The notes: generated from the letters alone by a model not told the origin. Counted from the stretch's first letter, positions 1 to 8,896 are shown. The stretch: 37,948 nt of DNA from Comamonadaceae bacterium (GCA_027491035.1 JAIXWZ010000037.1:1-37948), one strand, 5' to 3'. Numbers and translations: made by a program.

Positions 1-1653
1 GCGCGTCAAGCTGGCGTAATTACTGAAGGGGATTTCCCGATCCTGGGCGAACTTTTCGACATTGTCCTGGTCGATCATCACAATGGCCACCAAATAAGGC
101 CGCTTGTCGCCGATGACCACCGCATCGGTGATGTAGGGCGAGAACTTGAGCTCGTTTTCGAGCTCGGTGGGGGTGATGTTCTTGCCGCCGGCGGTGATGA
201 TGATGTCCTTCATCCGGTCGGTGATGCGAAAGTAGCCGTCCTCGTCCATCACGCCCACATCGCCGGTGTGCAGCCAGCCCTCGGCGTCGAGCGCCTCCGC
301 GCTTTTGTCGGGCAAATTGAGGTAGCCCTTGAACACATTGGGGCCTTTGACCAGGATCTCGCCGGTGGCCGGATCGATGCGCACCTGGTTAAAGGACGCG
401 GCCGGCCCGATCGAGCCAGGCTTGATGCGTCCGGGCGGCGTTCCGGTGGAGGCGCCGCAGGTCTCGGTCATGCCCCAAACCTCGAGCATGGGCACGCCCA
501 GCGCCATGTACCAGCGCACGAGTTCGGGCGAAATCGGCGCCGCACCCGTGACGCAGTAGCGGGCGCGGTGGATGCCGATGAGCTTGCGCGTGTTGTCCAG
601 GGCCAGCAGCCGCGCCAGCCAAAACTGCAGCCGCAGGCCGGCGCCCACGGCCTGCCCGGCAATGACCGCATCGGCCACCTTGTAGCCCACCGAGATCGCC
701 CAGCCGTAGGCCAGCTGCTGCAGTCGGCTCGATTCCTTGAGCGCAATCATCACGCCCGAGTAGAACTTTTCCCAGACCCGGGGCACGGCGGTGAACACGG
801 TGGGGGCAATCTCGCGCACGTTCTCGGGCACGGTTTCCGGGTTTTCGACAAAGTTGAGCTTGCAGCCGGTGTACAGAGCGAAATACTCGCCGCCGACCCG
901 CTCGGCAATGTGGCACAGGGGCAAAAAGCACATGGCCTCGTCGGCTTCGGTGCGCGAGATCAGGGTGTTGTAGCCGCGCACGGTGTGGACCAGCGCCTCG
1001 TGGGTGTGCATCGCGCCTTTGGGCTTGCCGGTGGTGCCCGAGGTGTAGACCAAAATCGCCAGATCGCCCGGCTGCACCTGTGCCGCGCGCCGCTCGAGGG
1101 CCTGCGCATCGGCGGCCAGATGGGCGCGCCCTTGCTCGCGCAATTGCGCCAGGCCCATCACCATGGGGTCGTTGAGGCCGCGCAGGCCTTCGGTGTCAAA
1201 CACCACGATCTGGCGCAGCAGCGGCAGGCGATCGCGCACCTCCAGCACCTTGTCGAGCTGCTCGTCGTCTTCGACGAACAGCACCACCGTGCGCGAGTCT
1301 TCGCACAGGTAGTGCACCTGGGCGGCGGCGTCCGTCGGGTAGATGCCGTTGGCCACGGCGCCGCAGCTGAGCACGGCCAGGTCGGTCATCAGCCAGTCGC
1401 GGTTGGTGTTGGCCAGGATAGACACCACCTCGCCGTGCTGCAGCCCCAGCTGCAGCAGACCGCCGGCGATTTCGCCCACCGCCTGCCCCACCTGCTGCCA
1501 GGTCTGAGACTGCCAGATGCCCAGCTCCTTTTGCCGCAGCCACACCTGTGGGCCGCGCTCGCGCACGGCATTGAAGAACAGCTCGCACAGCGTCGAGCCT
1601 TCGAGCACCACGCGCGTCTCGGGCTTGATCTGATCGGCTTGCCAGAGGTTCAT
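1..1653 (-). CDS. AMP-dependent acyl-CoA synthetase/ligase (C-terminus cut by window edge)
   Basis: Activates a carboxylic acid, probably a long-chain fatty or aromatic acid, to its CoA thioester through an acyl-adenylate. The frame runs open from ATG at 1651-1653 to the window edge (551 codons), so the C-terminus is missing. Visible ANL-superfamily motifs are the phosphate-binding loop YTSGTTGKPKGA near residues 205-216, the adenine motif region WGMTETCG, and the hinge motif with TGDVG followed by DRMKDIIITAGGKNI. The domain layout resembles long-chain fatty-acid CoA ligases of about 600 residues (FadD15/FAA1-like). It lies 4 bp after the livF stop and is the last visible gene of the liv operon, which suggests the transporter's substrate is CoA-activated on entry. 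Substrate specificity cannot be read from sequence. Confidence 0.9.
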   Translation of the reverse strand, partial: MNLWQADQIKPETRVVLEGSTLCELFFNAVRERGPQVWLRQKELGIWQSQTWQQVGQAVGEIAGGLLQLGLQHGEVVSILANTNRDWLMTDLAVLSCGAVANGIYPTDAAAQVHYLCEDSRTVVLFVEDDEQLDKVLEVRDRLPLLRQIVVFDTEGLRGLNDPMVMGLAQLREQGRAHLAADAQALERRAAQVQPGDLAILVYTSGTTGKPKGAMHTHEALVHTVRGYNTLISRTEADEAMCFLPLCHIAERVGGEYFALYTGCKLNFVENPETVPENVREIAPTVFTAVPRVWEKFYSGVMIALKESSRLQQLAYGWAISVGYKVADAVIAGQAVGAGLRLQFWLARLLALDNTRKLIGIHRARYCVTGAAPISPELVRWYMALGVPMLEVWGMTETCGASTGTPPGRIKPGSIGPAASFNQVRIDPATGEILVKGPNVFKGYLNLPDKSAEALDAEGWLHTGDVGVMDEDGYFRITDRMKDIIITAGGKNITPTELENELKFSPYITDAVVIGDKRPYLVAIVMIDQDNVEKFAQDREIPFSNYASLTR

Positions 1654-1657
1654 GCCA

Positions 1658-2443
1658 TCACCGCCAGTTCTTCTTTTTCTTCCAGCGCCGCTCGCCGCGC
1701 ACGCCAGCGTCCTTGAGCCCGAGGTAGAACTCTCGGATGTCGTCCTTCTCGCGCAGGCGATCGCAGCTGTCTTCCATCACGATGCGGCCGTTTTCCAGCA
1801 CATAGCCGTAGTCGGCGGCGTTGAGCGCCATGTTGGCGTTTTGCTCGACCAGCAAGATGGTGGTGCCCTGCTCGCGGTTGATGCGCACCACGATCTCGAA
1901 GATCTCCTTGGTCAGCTTCGGAGACAGGCCCAGGCTGGGCTCGTCGAGCAAGATCAGCTCGGGCCGGGCCATCAGCGCGCGTGAGATGGCCAGCATCTGC
2001 TGCTGCCCGCCCGACAGCAGGCCCGCATCCTGGCTGGCGCGCTCGCGCAGGATGGGAAAGTAGTCGAAGACGGTCTGCAGGTCGCGCGCCACGCCGTCGC
2101 GGTCGCTGCGGGTGTAGGCGCCCATGAGCAGGTTGTCGCGCACGCTCAGCAGTGCAAACACCTCGCGGCCCTCGGGCACATGCGACAGCCCCTGCTGCAC
2201 GATCAGCGCCGGATCGCGGGCGGTGATGTCCTGCCCGCGAAAGTGCACCTGGCCTTTGCGCGGATCGATGATGCCCGAGATGGTTTTCAAGATGGTGGTC
2301 TTGCCCGCGCCGTTGGAGCCCAGCACCGTGGCGATCTGGCCGCGGCGCACCTTCAGGCTCACGCCGCGGATGGCGCGGATCGGCCCGTAGGCGCTCTCTA
2401 CGTTGGCCAGCTCGAGCAGGACTTCGTCGGGTGCGCCGCTCAT
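1658..2443 (-). CDS. livF: Branched-chain amino acid-type ABC transporter ATP-binding protein LivF
   Basis: ATPase subunit (261 aa) of a HAAT-family importer. Walker A is GSNGAGKTT near residues 41-49, the ABC signature is LSGGQQQML, and Walker B is LILLDEPSLGL. The size and the LivF-type C-terminus (LVEQNANMAL) separate it from LivG. The start overlaps the livG stop by 4 bp (ATGA), indicating translational coupling. The C-terminus ends in an unusual basic run (RRWKKKKNWR). It works with LivG on the cytoplasmic face of the LivH/LivM channel. The linked acyl-CoA ligase suggests the cargo may be a carboxylic acid rather than leucine. Confidence 0.93.
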   Translation of the reverse strand: MSGAPDEVLLELANVESAYGPIRAIRGVSLKVRRGQIATVLGSNGAGKTTILKTISGIIDPRKGQVHFRGQDITARDPALIVQQGLSHVPEGREVFALLSVRDNLLMGAYTRSDRDGVARDLQTVFDYFPILRERASQDAGLLSGGQQQMLAISRALMARPELILLDEPSLGLSPKLTKEIFEIVVRINREQGTTILLVEQNANMALNAADYGYVLENGRIVMEDSCDRLREKDDIREFYLGLKDAGVRGERRWKKKKNWR

Positions 2444-3330
2444 GCCTTGCCTTCTTTCTCCCTCTCCCCCTGGGAGAGGGCTGGGGTGAGGGCTGGGGTG
2501 AGGGCGTCACGCGCCACGGTCCCCACCGGCCGGCGCAGGCTGGCCACATCATCGACCGATCCCAGGTAGGCTTCAATCACCGCGGGATCGCTTTGCACCT
2601 GCGCTGGCGTGCCCAGGGCCAGCACCTGGCCCTGGTTCATGGCCAGCACGCGGTCGGAGACGCGCGAGACCAGCGACATGTCGTGCTCGACCATCAGCAC
2701 CGTGATACCCAGCTCGTGGCGGATGTCCTGGATCCAAAAGGCCATGTCGTCCGTTTCTTCGACATTGAGTCCGGACGAGGGTTCGTCGAGCAGCAGCAAG
2801 CGCGGTTCGGTGCACAGCGCCCGGCCGAGCTCAACGACTTTGCGCACGCCGTAGGGCAGGCCCGCTACCAAGCTGTCGCGGTGGTGCTGCAGATCGAGAA
2901 ACTCGATCACTTTTTCAGCCTGCTCGCGCGAGCGCAGCTCGGCCTGGCGCACGCGGCCAGTGAACAGCAGATCCTGCCAAGGCGAGCTGCTCCTGTGGGC
3001 GTGGCAGCCAATCAGCAGGTTGTGCAGCACGGTCGCGTGCTCGAACAGCTCAATGTTCTGGAAGGTGCGCGCGATGCCCAATCCGGCGATGCGGTGCGGC
3101 GGCTGCTCGGTCAGCGTCACCGGGCCGGCCGGCCCGGTGTAGCTGATGGCGCCTTGGGTCGGGGTGTAGATGCGGCTGATCAGGTTGAACACCGTGGTCT
3201 TGCCCGCACCGTTGGGCCCGATCAGGGTGAACACCTCGCCGCTTTGCACGTCAAAACTGACGTTGTTGACGGCCAGCACCCCACCGAAGCGCACGCTCAG
3301 GCCGGCCGCTTGCAGCAATGGGCCGCTCAT
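2440..3330 (-). CDS. livG: Branched-chain amino acid-type ABC transporter ATP-binding protein LivG
   Basis: ATPase subunit of the importer (296 aa from ATG at 3330). Walker A is GPNGAGKTT, Walker B is LLLLDEPSSGL, and the LivG-type VEHDMSLV H-loop is present. A longer open frame reaches 3555, but its extra N-terminus is not ABC-like and overlaps livM, so the start at MSGPLLQAAG was chosen. The ABC domain ends around VIEAYLGS. The last ~35 residues (reading ALTPALTPALSQGERE) are encoded by a palindromic repeat at 2455-2504 and look like a late addition. The 4-bp overlap with livF lies just beyond the repeat. The gap to livM is 37 bp. Confidence 0.92.
   Translation of the reverse strand: MSGPLLQAAGLSVRFGGVLAVNNVSFDVQSGEVFTLIGPNGAGKTTVFNLISRIYTPTQGAISYTGPAGPVTLTEQPPHRIAGLGIARTFQNIELFEHATVLHNLLIGCHAHRSSSPWQDLLFTGRVRQAELRSREQAEKVIEFLDLQHHRDSLVAGLPYGVRKVVELGRALCTEPRLLLLDEPSSGLNVEETDDMAFWIQDIRHELGITVLMVEHDMSLVSRVSDRVLAMNQGQVLALGTPAQVQSDPAVIEAYLGSVDDVASLRRPVGTVARDALTPALTPALSQGEREKEGKA
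2455..2504. repeat. Palindromic repeat inside the 3' end of livG
   Basis: The core is a perfect inverted repeat: CCCTCTCCC at 2460-2468 and GGGAGAGGG at 2472-2480. It is followed by two tandem copies of CTGGGGTGAGGG (2481-2492 and 2493-2504). It resembles the elements at 32958-33090 in the formate dehydrogenase gene in both core sequence and encoded peptide (LTPALS). It is read through as the LivG C-terminal tail. This is a REP-like dispersed repeat; the family name is not known to me. Confidence 0.8.
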
Positions 3331-3367
3331 GCGCCGACTCCGGGCCTGGCAGGGCAGACGAGCGTTT

Positions 3368-4444
3368 TCATTTGAGCCGGTCCGATTTCTGGAAAGACTT
3401 CTGCCGCTTGAACATACCTTTGCGGTAGAAGGGGAACAGTTGCAAATAGGTGCGGATCTTGAGCCAGCGACCGTACAGGCCCATGGGCTCAAACAGCACG
3501 AAGGCCACCAGCACCGCGCCGTAGACCACTGCCTTGAGCCCGGGCGCGTTGCCAATGGCCTCGGGCAGGAAGTCCTTGACCACCGAGATGGCCTGCGGCA
3601 GCCCGATCAGGAAGGTCGCGCCCAAAAACACCCCATGGATAAAGCCCAGCCCGCCAATGACCACCATCAGCAGCAGGTCAATCGATTGGATGATGTTGAA
3701 CTGGTCGGGCGTGAGAAAGCGGATCTGGTGGGCATACAGGGCCCCGCCGATACCGGCCAGCGCTGCCGAGATCGCAAAGCTCAGCGTCTTGTAGTAGGCC
3801 AGATGGATGCCCATGCTTTGCGCTGAAATTTCAGAGTCGCGGATGGCCACAAAGGCCCGGCCGGTGGGCGAGCGCAGCAGGTTCAGGCAGGCCAGCGTGG
3901 CCAGCACGGTGACGACCAGGCAAACGAAGTAAAACGAGGCGCCCGTGTCTGCGGCCCAGCCGAACATCTGCGGCGCGCCCACGGTCTTGCCGGTGTTGCC
4001 GCCGGTCACACTCTCCCAGCGAGCAAAGATTTCCTCGACGATGAAACCGAAGGACAAGGTGGCGATGCCCAGGTAAATGCCCTTGACCCGCAAGGCCGGC
4101 AGCCCGACCACCACCCCCACCGCTGCCGACAGCAAGCCGGCCATGGCCATGGCCAGCGGAAAGGGCCAGCCCATCTGGGTCAGCACCGCCTGGGTGTAGG
4201 CGCCCACGCCCAAGAAAGCCGCGTGGCCGATGGAAAACAGCCCGGTAAAGCCGGCCAGCATCATCAGGCCCAGGCCCACGACCGAATAGATCAGGATGAA
4301 GGTCAGCTGCGCGAGCAGGTACTCCGACACCAGCCAGGGCGCCGCCAGCAGCAGCAGGCCCAGCAGCCCATACCAGAAGCGATGGCCGTCGTGCTTGGCC
4401 AGGCGCAGGTCTTGCTCGTAACCGGTCTTGAACAGAAAGCGCAT
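3368..4444 (-). CDS. livM: Branched-chain amino acid-type ABC transporter permease LivM
   Basis: Inner-membrane permease of 358 aa. Hydrophobic segments run through the protein, and the LivM family pattern is visible: GLMMLAGFTGLFSIGHAAF near the N-terminus, GIYLGIATLSFGFIVEE mid-protein, and the cytoplasmic coupling region GRAFVAIRDSEISAQSMG. The ATG at 4444 shares its A with the livH stop (TGATG), so translation is coupled. An in-frame extension to 4864 runs inside livH and was rejected. The C-terminal tail is basic (FYRKGMFKRQKSFQKSDRLK). It pairs with LivH to form the substrate channel. Confidence 0.92.
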   Translation of the reverse strand: MRFLFKTGYEQDLRLAKHDGHRFWYGLLGLLLLAAPWLVSEYLLAQLTFILIYSVVGLGLMMLAGFTGLFSIGHAAFLGVGAYTQAVLTQMGWPFPLAMAMAGLLSAAVGVVVGLPALRVKGIYLGIATLSFGFIVEEIFARWESVTGGNTGKTVGAPQMFGWAADTGASFYFVCLVVTVLATLACLNLLRSPTGRAFVAIRDSEISAQSMGIHLAYYKTLSFAISAALAGIGGALYAHQIRFLTPDQFNIIQSIDLLLMVVIGGLGFIHGVFLGATFLIGLPQAISVVKDFLPEAIGNAPGLKAVVYGAVLVAFVLFEPMGLYGRWLKIRTYLQLFPFYRKGMFKRQKSFQKSDRLK

Positions 4445-5319
4445 CAGACTTTCTTTCTCAGGCGCTCGCCGAACAGCCCGTTGGGCTTGACCATGAGCAT
4501 GATGAGCACCACCACATAGGCGGCAATGTCCTTGAAGCCTTCGGGCAGGTAAAAGCCGGCCAGCGACTCGACCACGCCGATGATGATGCCGCCCACAATG
4601 GCCCCCGGCAGGCTGGTAAAGCCGCCCACCACCGCCGCCGGAAACGCCTTCAGGCCAATGAAGCCCATGTTGGCGTGCACAAAGGTGATGGGTGCCAGCA
4701 GCAAGCCGGCCAGGGCCGCCACCACCGCTGCCAGAGCCCAGACCAGGCCGTTGAGCCGTTTGACCGGAATGCCCATGTAGTAGGCCGCGAGCTGGTTTTG
4801 CGACGACGCCTGCATCGCAAGGCCCAGCTTGGTGTAGCGAAACAGCGCAAACAGGGCGCCGCACAGGGCGGCGGTGAACAGCATCACCACCAACTGCTCC
4901 ATGGGCACGATCAGGCCGCCGACCTGCCAGAGCTGGTCTTTGTAGGGCACGTTGAGCACGTGGGTGTCAGTGCCCATGCCCGGCACCATGGTGATCAGGC
5001 CGCGGGCCATATAGCCCACGCCGATGGTCAGCATGACGATGGAAAAAGCCGGCTGCCCCAGGATGGGCCGGATGAGCGCGCGCTCGACCAGCAGGCCAAA
5101 CAGCCCCATGCCCGCAATGGTTGCCAGCACCGACAGCCAGAAGGGAAAGCCCAGCACCGTCATGCACACCAGCGCGCCAAAGGCACCGAGCATCATCAGC
5201 TCGCCCTGGGCAAAGCTCACGGTTTCGGTGGCCTTGTAGATCAGCACGAAGCCCAGGGCGATGAGTCCGTAGATGCAGCCCAGAGCAACGCCGCTGATAA
5301 CCAGCTGGACAAATTGCAC
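4444..5319 (-). CDS. livH: Branched-chain amino acid-type ABC transporter permease LivH
   Basis: Inner-membrane permease of 291 aa with the LivH hallmark N-terminus (GLIALGFVLIYKATETVSFAQGE split over two helices) and the coupling region near TKLGLAMQASSQN. The start is GTG at 5317-5319, supported by a strong Shine-Dalgarno AGGAG 9 nt upstream. It is the first gene of the minus-strand operon livH-livM-livG-livF-ligase. No periplasmic binding protein gene is visible within this operon; it may lie left of the window or elsewhere. Confidence 0.92.
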   Translation of the reverse strand: MQFVQLVISGVALGCIYGLIALGFVLIYKATETVSFAQGELMMLGAFGALVCMTVLGFPFWLSVLATIAGMGLFGLLVERALIRPILGQPAFSIVMLTIGVGYMARGLITMVPGMGTDTHVLNVPYKDQLWQVGGLIVPMEQLVVMLFTAALCGALFALFRYTKLGLAMQASSQNQLAAYYMGIPVKRLNGLVWALAAVVAALAGLLLAPITFVHANMGFIGLKAFPAAVVGGFTSLPGAIVGGIIIGVVESLAGFYLPEGFKDIAAYVVVLIMLMVKPNGLFGERLRKKV

Positions 5320-5328
5320 GAAACGAGT

Positions 5329-5375
5329 CTCCTAGAAAACCCGGATTTATATCCTTTGGGGCCATTCCCTGTCTT
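5329..5375 (-). promoter_or_regulatory. livH ribosome binding site and candidate promoter
   Basis: AGGAG (complement of 5329-5333) lies 9 nt before the GTG start of livH and decides that start. Upstream, TATAAA (complement of 5346-5351) and AAGACA (complement of 5370-5375) are separated by 18 bp and make a plausible sigma-70 promoter for the liv operon. The ribosome site is convincing; the promoter is only a match to consensus. Confidence 0.45.
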
Positions 5376-5481
5376 TAGGGATTGATCCGGACAGGGTAGA
5401 CCCGCGATCGCCCTGAAATTCACGTTCTTTTACGGTTGCGCGGGGTGGGATGCGCCATTCCAATGTCACCGCGCCCTCGTC

Positions 5482-5800
5482 CGTCATGGTGCCCCCGCCC
5501 CGTCATTGCGAGGCACGAAGCAATCCATCGGCCGTCGCACAACAGCCTGGATTGCCACGGCGCTGCGCGCCTCGCAATGACGGGCTGTACGTCATGGCGC
5601 CCCCGCTCCGTCATTGCGAGGCACGAAGCAATCCATTGCGGCCGTCGCACAACAGCCTGGATTGCCACGGCCCGCCACGTCGCTTTGCTCCTCGCGGCTA
5701 AAGGCTGCGCCTCGCAATGACGGGCTGTACGTCATGGCGCCCCCGCCCCGTCATGGCGCCTCCGCCCCGTCATTGCGAGGCACGAAGCAATCCATCGGCC
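5482..5800. repeat. Mosaic of palindromic repeats filling the livH-panC gap
   Basis: This gene-free stretch contains two complete palindromic units with arms CGTCATTGCGAGG and CCTCGCAATGACG: 5501-5583 (about 83 bp) and 5609-5723 (115 bp, with an extra internal segment). A left-arm-only copy at 5768-5797 runs up to the panC stop. Each unit is preceded by a 19-bp module close to CGTCATGGCGCCCCCGCCC: 5482-5500, 5590-5608, 5730-5748 and 5749-5767. The units could fold into long hairpins and may end transcription of panC. Short open frames here are repeat-derived and were not annotated. Bases 5376-5481 show nothing else recognisable. Confidence 0.85.
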
Positions 5801-5803
5801 TGC

Positions 5804-6652
5804 TCAGAACTCCAGGTTGTCGATCAGCCGGGTGCGGCCCAGGCGCGCTGCGCCCAGGGCGACCAAGGCCTGACCGCTCAATGGCCCCTGCGGTTCGAGC
5901 AGATCGCTGCGGCGTCGCACCGTCAGGTAGTCCGGTTGCCAGCCCTGCGCGGCCAAGGCTTGTTCGGCCTGCTGCTGCAGCGCCGGCAGGGCGCTGGCAT
6001 CGGCGGCTCGGGCCTGGGTGGCCAGTTGGCGCAGCGCCTGATAGAGCGCCGGTGCCTGCGCCCGCTCGGCGGGGCTGAGGTAGCCGTTGCGCGAAGACAG
6101 GGCCAGACCGTCGGGTGCGCGCCGGGTCTGGCCGGTGACGATTTCGATGGGCAAGGCGAACTGCCTGACCATCTGCCCGATGATGAGTTGCTGCTGGTAG
6201 TCCTTCATGCCAAACAGCGCGACGCCTTGGCTGTGGCCTGCAAAGACCGCCTGAAACAGCTTCATCACCACGGTGCACACGCCGGTGAAGAAGCCGGGGC
6301 GGAAATGGCCCTCCAGGATGTCGGCCAAGGCCGCATCCGGGACCACTTTGAAGGTCTGCGGCTGCGGATAGAGCTCGGTCTCGCTGGGGGCAAACAGCAG
6401 ATCGCAGCCGGCCTCTTGCAGTTGCTGGGCATCGGCTTGCAGCGTGCGCGGATAGCTGTCAAAGTCTTCGTGGGGTGCGAACTGCAGTCGGTTGACAAAA
6501 ATGCTGGCCACGGTGATGTCGCCCAGAGTGCGTGCCTGACGCACCAGCTCCAGGTGGCCCTGGTGCAAATTGCCCATGGTCGCCACGAAAGCCGGGCGCT
6601 GGCTCGGCGCCAGGGCGGCGCGCAATTGGGCGAGGGTGTGAACGGTCTTCAT
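5804..6652 (-). CDS. panC: Pantoate--beta-alanine ligase (pantothenate synthetase)
   Basis: Cytoplasmic enzyme joining pantoate and beta-alanine with ATP, the last step of vitamin B5 synthesis. It has 282 aa, the normal family length. The class-I-synthetase-like nucleotide site is [10 protein letters not shown] (residues 24-33), with GMKDYQQ near 148-154 and the KMSKS-equivalent LSSRN at 185-189. The start at ATG 6652 puts the ATP loop at the expected distance. It lies 81 bp downstream of panB, and the two genes are probably co-transcribed. The stop codon sits only a few bases from a truncated palindromic repeat. Confidence 0.96.
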   Translation of the reverse strand: MKTVHTLAQLRAALAPSQRPAFVATMGNLHQGHLELVRQARTLGDITVASIFVNRLQFAPHEDFDSYPRTLQADAQQLQEAGCDLLFAPSETELYPQPQTFKVVPDAALADILEGHFRPGFFTGVCTVVMKLFQAVFAGHSQGVALFGMKDYQQQLIIGQMVRQFALPIEIVTGQTRRAPDGLALSSRNGYLSPAERAQAPALYQALRQLATQARAADASALPALQQQAEQALAAQGWQPDYLTVRRRSDLLEPQGPLSGQALVALGAARLGRTRLIDNLEF

Positions 6653-6733
6653 CGTCTGGCTTGCGTGGGGACGCTGACAGGTTGCGCGGGCGGCCTGCGG
6701 TGTGTTGAGTGGGCGTATTCGGTGGCCCGGCCT

Positions 6734-7684
6734 TTACCAGGCGTGGAGCTCGTCGATCGGAAAGCTGCCGTCTTTGACCGCACGCACATAGGCTGCCATC
6801 GCCTCACGCACGCTGCCGGCGCCGTCCATGAAGTTGCGCACGAAGCGGGGGTTTTTGCCCAGGTTGATGCCGAGCATGTCGTGCATGACCAGCACCTGTC
6901 CGGACGTGGCACAGCCAGCGCCGATGCCGATGGTGGCGCAGCCCTTGCGCTCGGTCCGCAGCTCAGCTGTGAGCTCAGCTGCCAGGCCGGCTGGCACCAT
7001 CTCCAGCACCATCATGGCCGCGCCAGCCTGCTCGAGTTCGAGCGCGTGGCGCCGCAGCGTGGCCGCCGCCTCATCGCCCTTGCCCTGGACCCGGTAGCCG
7101 CCCAAGGCGTGCACGGTCTGCGGTGTCAAGCCCAAATGGGCGCACACCGGAATGCCGCGCTCGACCAGAAAGTGCACCACCTCTGCCGTCCAGCCGCCGC
7201 CTTCGAGCTTGACCATGTGCGCACCGGCTTGCATCAGCACCGTGGCGCTGCGCAGGGCCTGCTCGCGTGACTCGTGGTAGCTGCCAAAAGGCAGATCACC
7301 GATGACCCATGCCGTGCCTTGCACCCGGCGCAGCCCGCGCACCACGCTCTCGGTGTGGTAGCGCATGGTCTCGAGCGTCACGCCCACGGTGCTGCTCAGT
7401 CCCTGGCAGACCATGCCCAGCGAGTCGCCGACCAAGATGGTCTCGACGCCGGCCGCGTCGGCCACCGCGGCAAAGGTGGCGTCGTAGGCGGTGAGCATGG
7501 TGATTTTTTCGCCGCTCAGATGCATTTCGCGCAGGCGGGGCAGGCTGATCGGTCGGCGTGAGGCCGGCACGCTGGCGGGAGGCAAGGTGCCGTAGGGCGA
7601 CGCGGGGTTGGCGGGTGCTGGGTTCACGGTGTGCAGAGCGTCAAAGCAGGGCAGGTGTTTATACACGCGGCGGCGGCGCCGCAT
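6734..7684 (-). CDS. panB: 3-methyl-2-oxobutanoate hydroxymethyltransferase (ketopantoate synthase)
   Basis: Transfers a hydroxymethyl group from 5,10-methylene-THF to alpha-ketoisovalerate, the first committed step to pantothenate. Family motifs are [20 protein letters not shown] (metal-binding Asp), [17 protein letters not shown], and [17 protein letters not shown] with DMLG. The open frame gives 316 aa, about 50 more than typical. The conserved fold starts near [11 protein letters not shown], so the N-terminal ~45 residues may be untranslated or a variable extension. ATG at 7684 has AGGG 9 nt upstream; GTG at 7627 is an alternative. It lies downstream of scpA by 49 bp. Confidence 0.94.
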   Translation of the reverse strand: MRRRRRVYKHLPCFDALHTVNPAPANPASPYGTLPPASVPASRRPISLPRLREMHLSGEKITMLTAYDATFAAVADAAGVETILVGDSLGMVCQGLSSTVGVTLETMRYHTESVVRGLRRVQGTAWVIGDLPFGSYHESREQALRSATVLMQAGAHMVKLEGGGWTAEVVHFLVERGIPVCAHLGLTPQTVHALGGYRVQGKGDEAAATLRRHALELEQAGAAMMVLEMVPAGLAAELTAELRTERKGCATIGIGAGCATSGQVLVMHDMLGINLGKNPRFVRNFMDGAGSVREAMAAYVRAVKDGSFPIDELHAW

Positions 7685-7733
7685 CGGTCACAACCCTGAC
7701 AGCTTCAAGGGTCTTGAGGCTTCTGGAGGGTCT

Positions 7734-8582
7734 TCAGGCCGGGGTGAAGGCGAGCCGAACGTAAATAGGTGCAAACGCCTCGGCCTGGGTGACATCGATC
7801 AGCCCCTCTTTGGCCAATTCGAGCAGCGCCACAAAGGTCACCACCAGCACCGGCATGCCACGGCTGACGTCGAACAGGCCTTCAAATTCAACAAAGCGGC
7901 GGCCCTGCAAAGTCCGCAGCACGATGCTCATGTGCTCGCGCACACTGAGCTGCTCGCGGCTGATCACATGGTGCTGCACCAGCCTGGCCCGCTTGACAAT
8001 GTCGGCCCAGGCTTCGCGCAGATCGACCGTGCTGACATCGGGAAAGCGCGGCTGCAAGGCCTGCTCGACGTACACCTGCGCGCGCAAGATGTCGCGACCG
8101 AGTTGGGGCACATCGCTCAGGCGCTGGGCGGCCAGCTTCATTTGCTCGTACTCCAGCAGCCGGCGCACGAGTTCGGCGCGCGGATCCTGGGGCTCTTGCC
8201 CTTCGGCCGTCTTCTTGGGCGGCAGCAGCATGCGCGACTTGATCTCGATCAGCATGGCGGCCATCAGCAGGTACTCGGCCGCCAGCTCCAGATTGGTCGA
8301 GCGGATCTCGTCGACATAGCTCAGGTACTGGCGGGTGACCGCCGCCATCGGGATGTCGAGGATGTTGAAGTTCTGCTTGCGAATCAGGTAGAGCAGCAGG
8401 TCCAGCGGGCCTTCAAAGGCTTCAAGGAAAATCTTCAGGGCGTCGGGCGGGATGTACAGGTCTTGCGGCAGCGCAAACAGCGGCTCGCCATACAGTCGCG
8501 CCAGCGCCACCTGGTCGACGACCTGCGGCATGGGTGGAATCACCGCCGCCTCGTCGTCATCTGCCGCTGTCGGGGCGAGCAT
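7734..8582 (-). CDS. scpA: Segregation and condensation protein A
   Basis: Kleisin subunit bridging the two heads of the SMC condensin dimer in chromosome segregation. The kleisin N-terminal block LEAFEGPLDLLLYLIRKQN is clear, followed by LAAEYLLMAAMLIEIKSRMLLP and the C-terminal winged-helix region ending IYVRLAF. I used ATG at 8582 (282 aa). The frame stays open to a GTG at 8783, but that extension overlaps the DUF3460 gene and has no recognisable domain. The start is therefore uncertain by up to 67 codons. No scpB is in the window. Confidence 0.93.
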   Translation of the reverse strand: MLAPTAADDDEAAVIPPMPQVVDQVALARLYGEPLFALPQDLYIPPDALKIFLEAFEGPLDLLLYLIRKQNFNILDIPMAAVTRQYLSYVDEIRSTNLELAAEYLLMAAMLIEIKSRMLLPPKKTAEGQEPQDPRAELVRRLLEYEQMKLAAQRLSDVPQLGRDILRAQVYVEQALQPRFPDVSTVDLREAWADIVKRARLVQHHVISREQLSVREHMSIVLRTLQGRRFVEFEGLFDVSRGMPVLVVTFVALLELAKEGLIDVTQAEAFAPIYVRLAFTPA

Positions 8583-8677
8583 GGGCAGGCGGGCTTGGCC
8601 CTCGGGCAGGTCAGCGTTCAAGGTCGGGCCTATCGCTTGCAGTGGGGCAGCGCAAATTGCAGCGAGCCAGCGGCGCG

Positions 8678-8896
8678 TCAGCGGCTGTTGGGGTGGCCGC
8701 TGGTTTGGTAGACGTAGCCCTTTTGCGTGACCCGACCTTGCTGCATGTCGGCCTGCTCGGTGCGGTCGACCGGCTGCTCCCACCAGATCGAGCGACCCTG
8801 GCGCTGCCGCTCTTCCAAGCCGGGCTTGCTGCTCCTGAGCTGGCCGATGAAATCGGTGATGCCGGAGGTGTAGTCGGGGCGGCGAAAAATGGGCAT
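8678..8896 (-). CDS. DUF3460 family small protein
   Basis: A 72-residue protein of unknown function, recognised from its N-terminus (MPIFRRPDYTSGITDFIGQL) and from its usual position next to scpA/panBC in Burkholderiales. It has no signal peptide or membrane segment, is rich in Gln and Arg, and ends VTQKGYVYQTSGHPNSR. ATG at 8896 was chosen over an upstream TTG at 8908 because family members begin at MPIF. The gap to the scpA start used here is 95 bp. The function is unknown. Confidence 0.82.
   Translation of the reverse strand: MPIFRRPDYTSGITDFIGQLRSSKPGLEERQRQGRSIWWEQPVDRTEQADMQQGRVTQKGYVYQTSGHPNSR

Noticed and set aside
268-1716. 482-codon plus-strand frame opposite the acyl-CoA ligase
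   Set aside because: Antisense of a well-supported ligase frame that runs to the window edge.
5482-5800. Possible CRISPR array or small genes in the repeat region
   Set aside because: Repeat units are long palindromes of unequal length with few copies and no unique spacers; the short frames are read out of the repeats.
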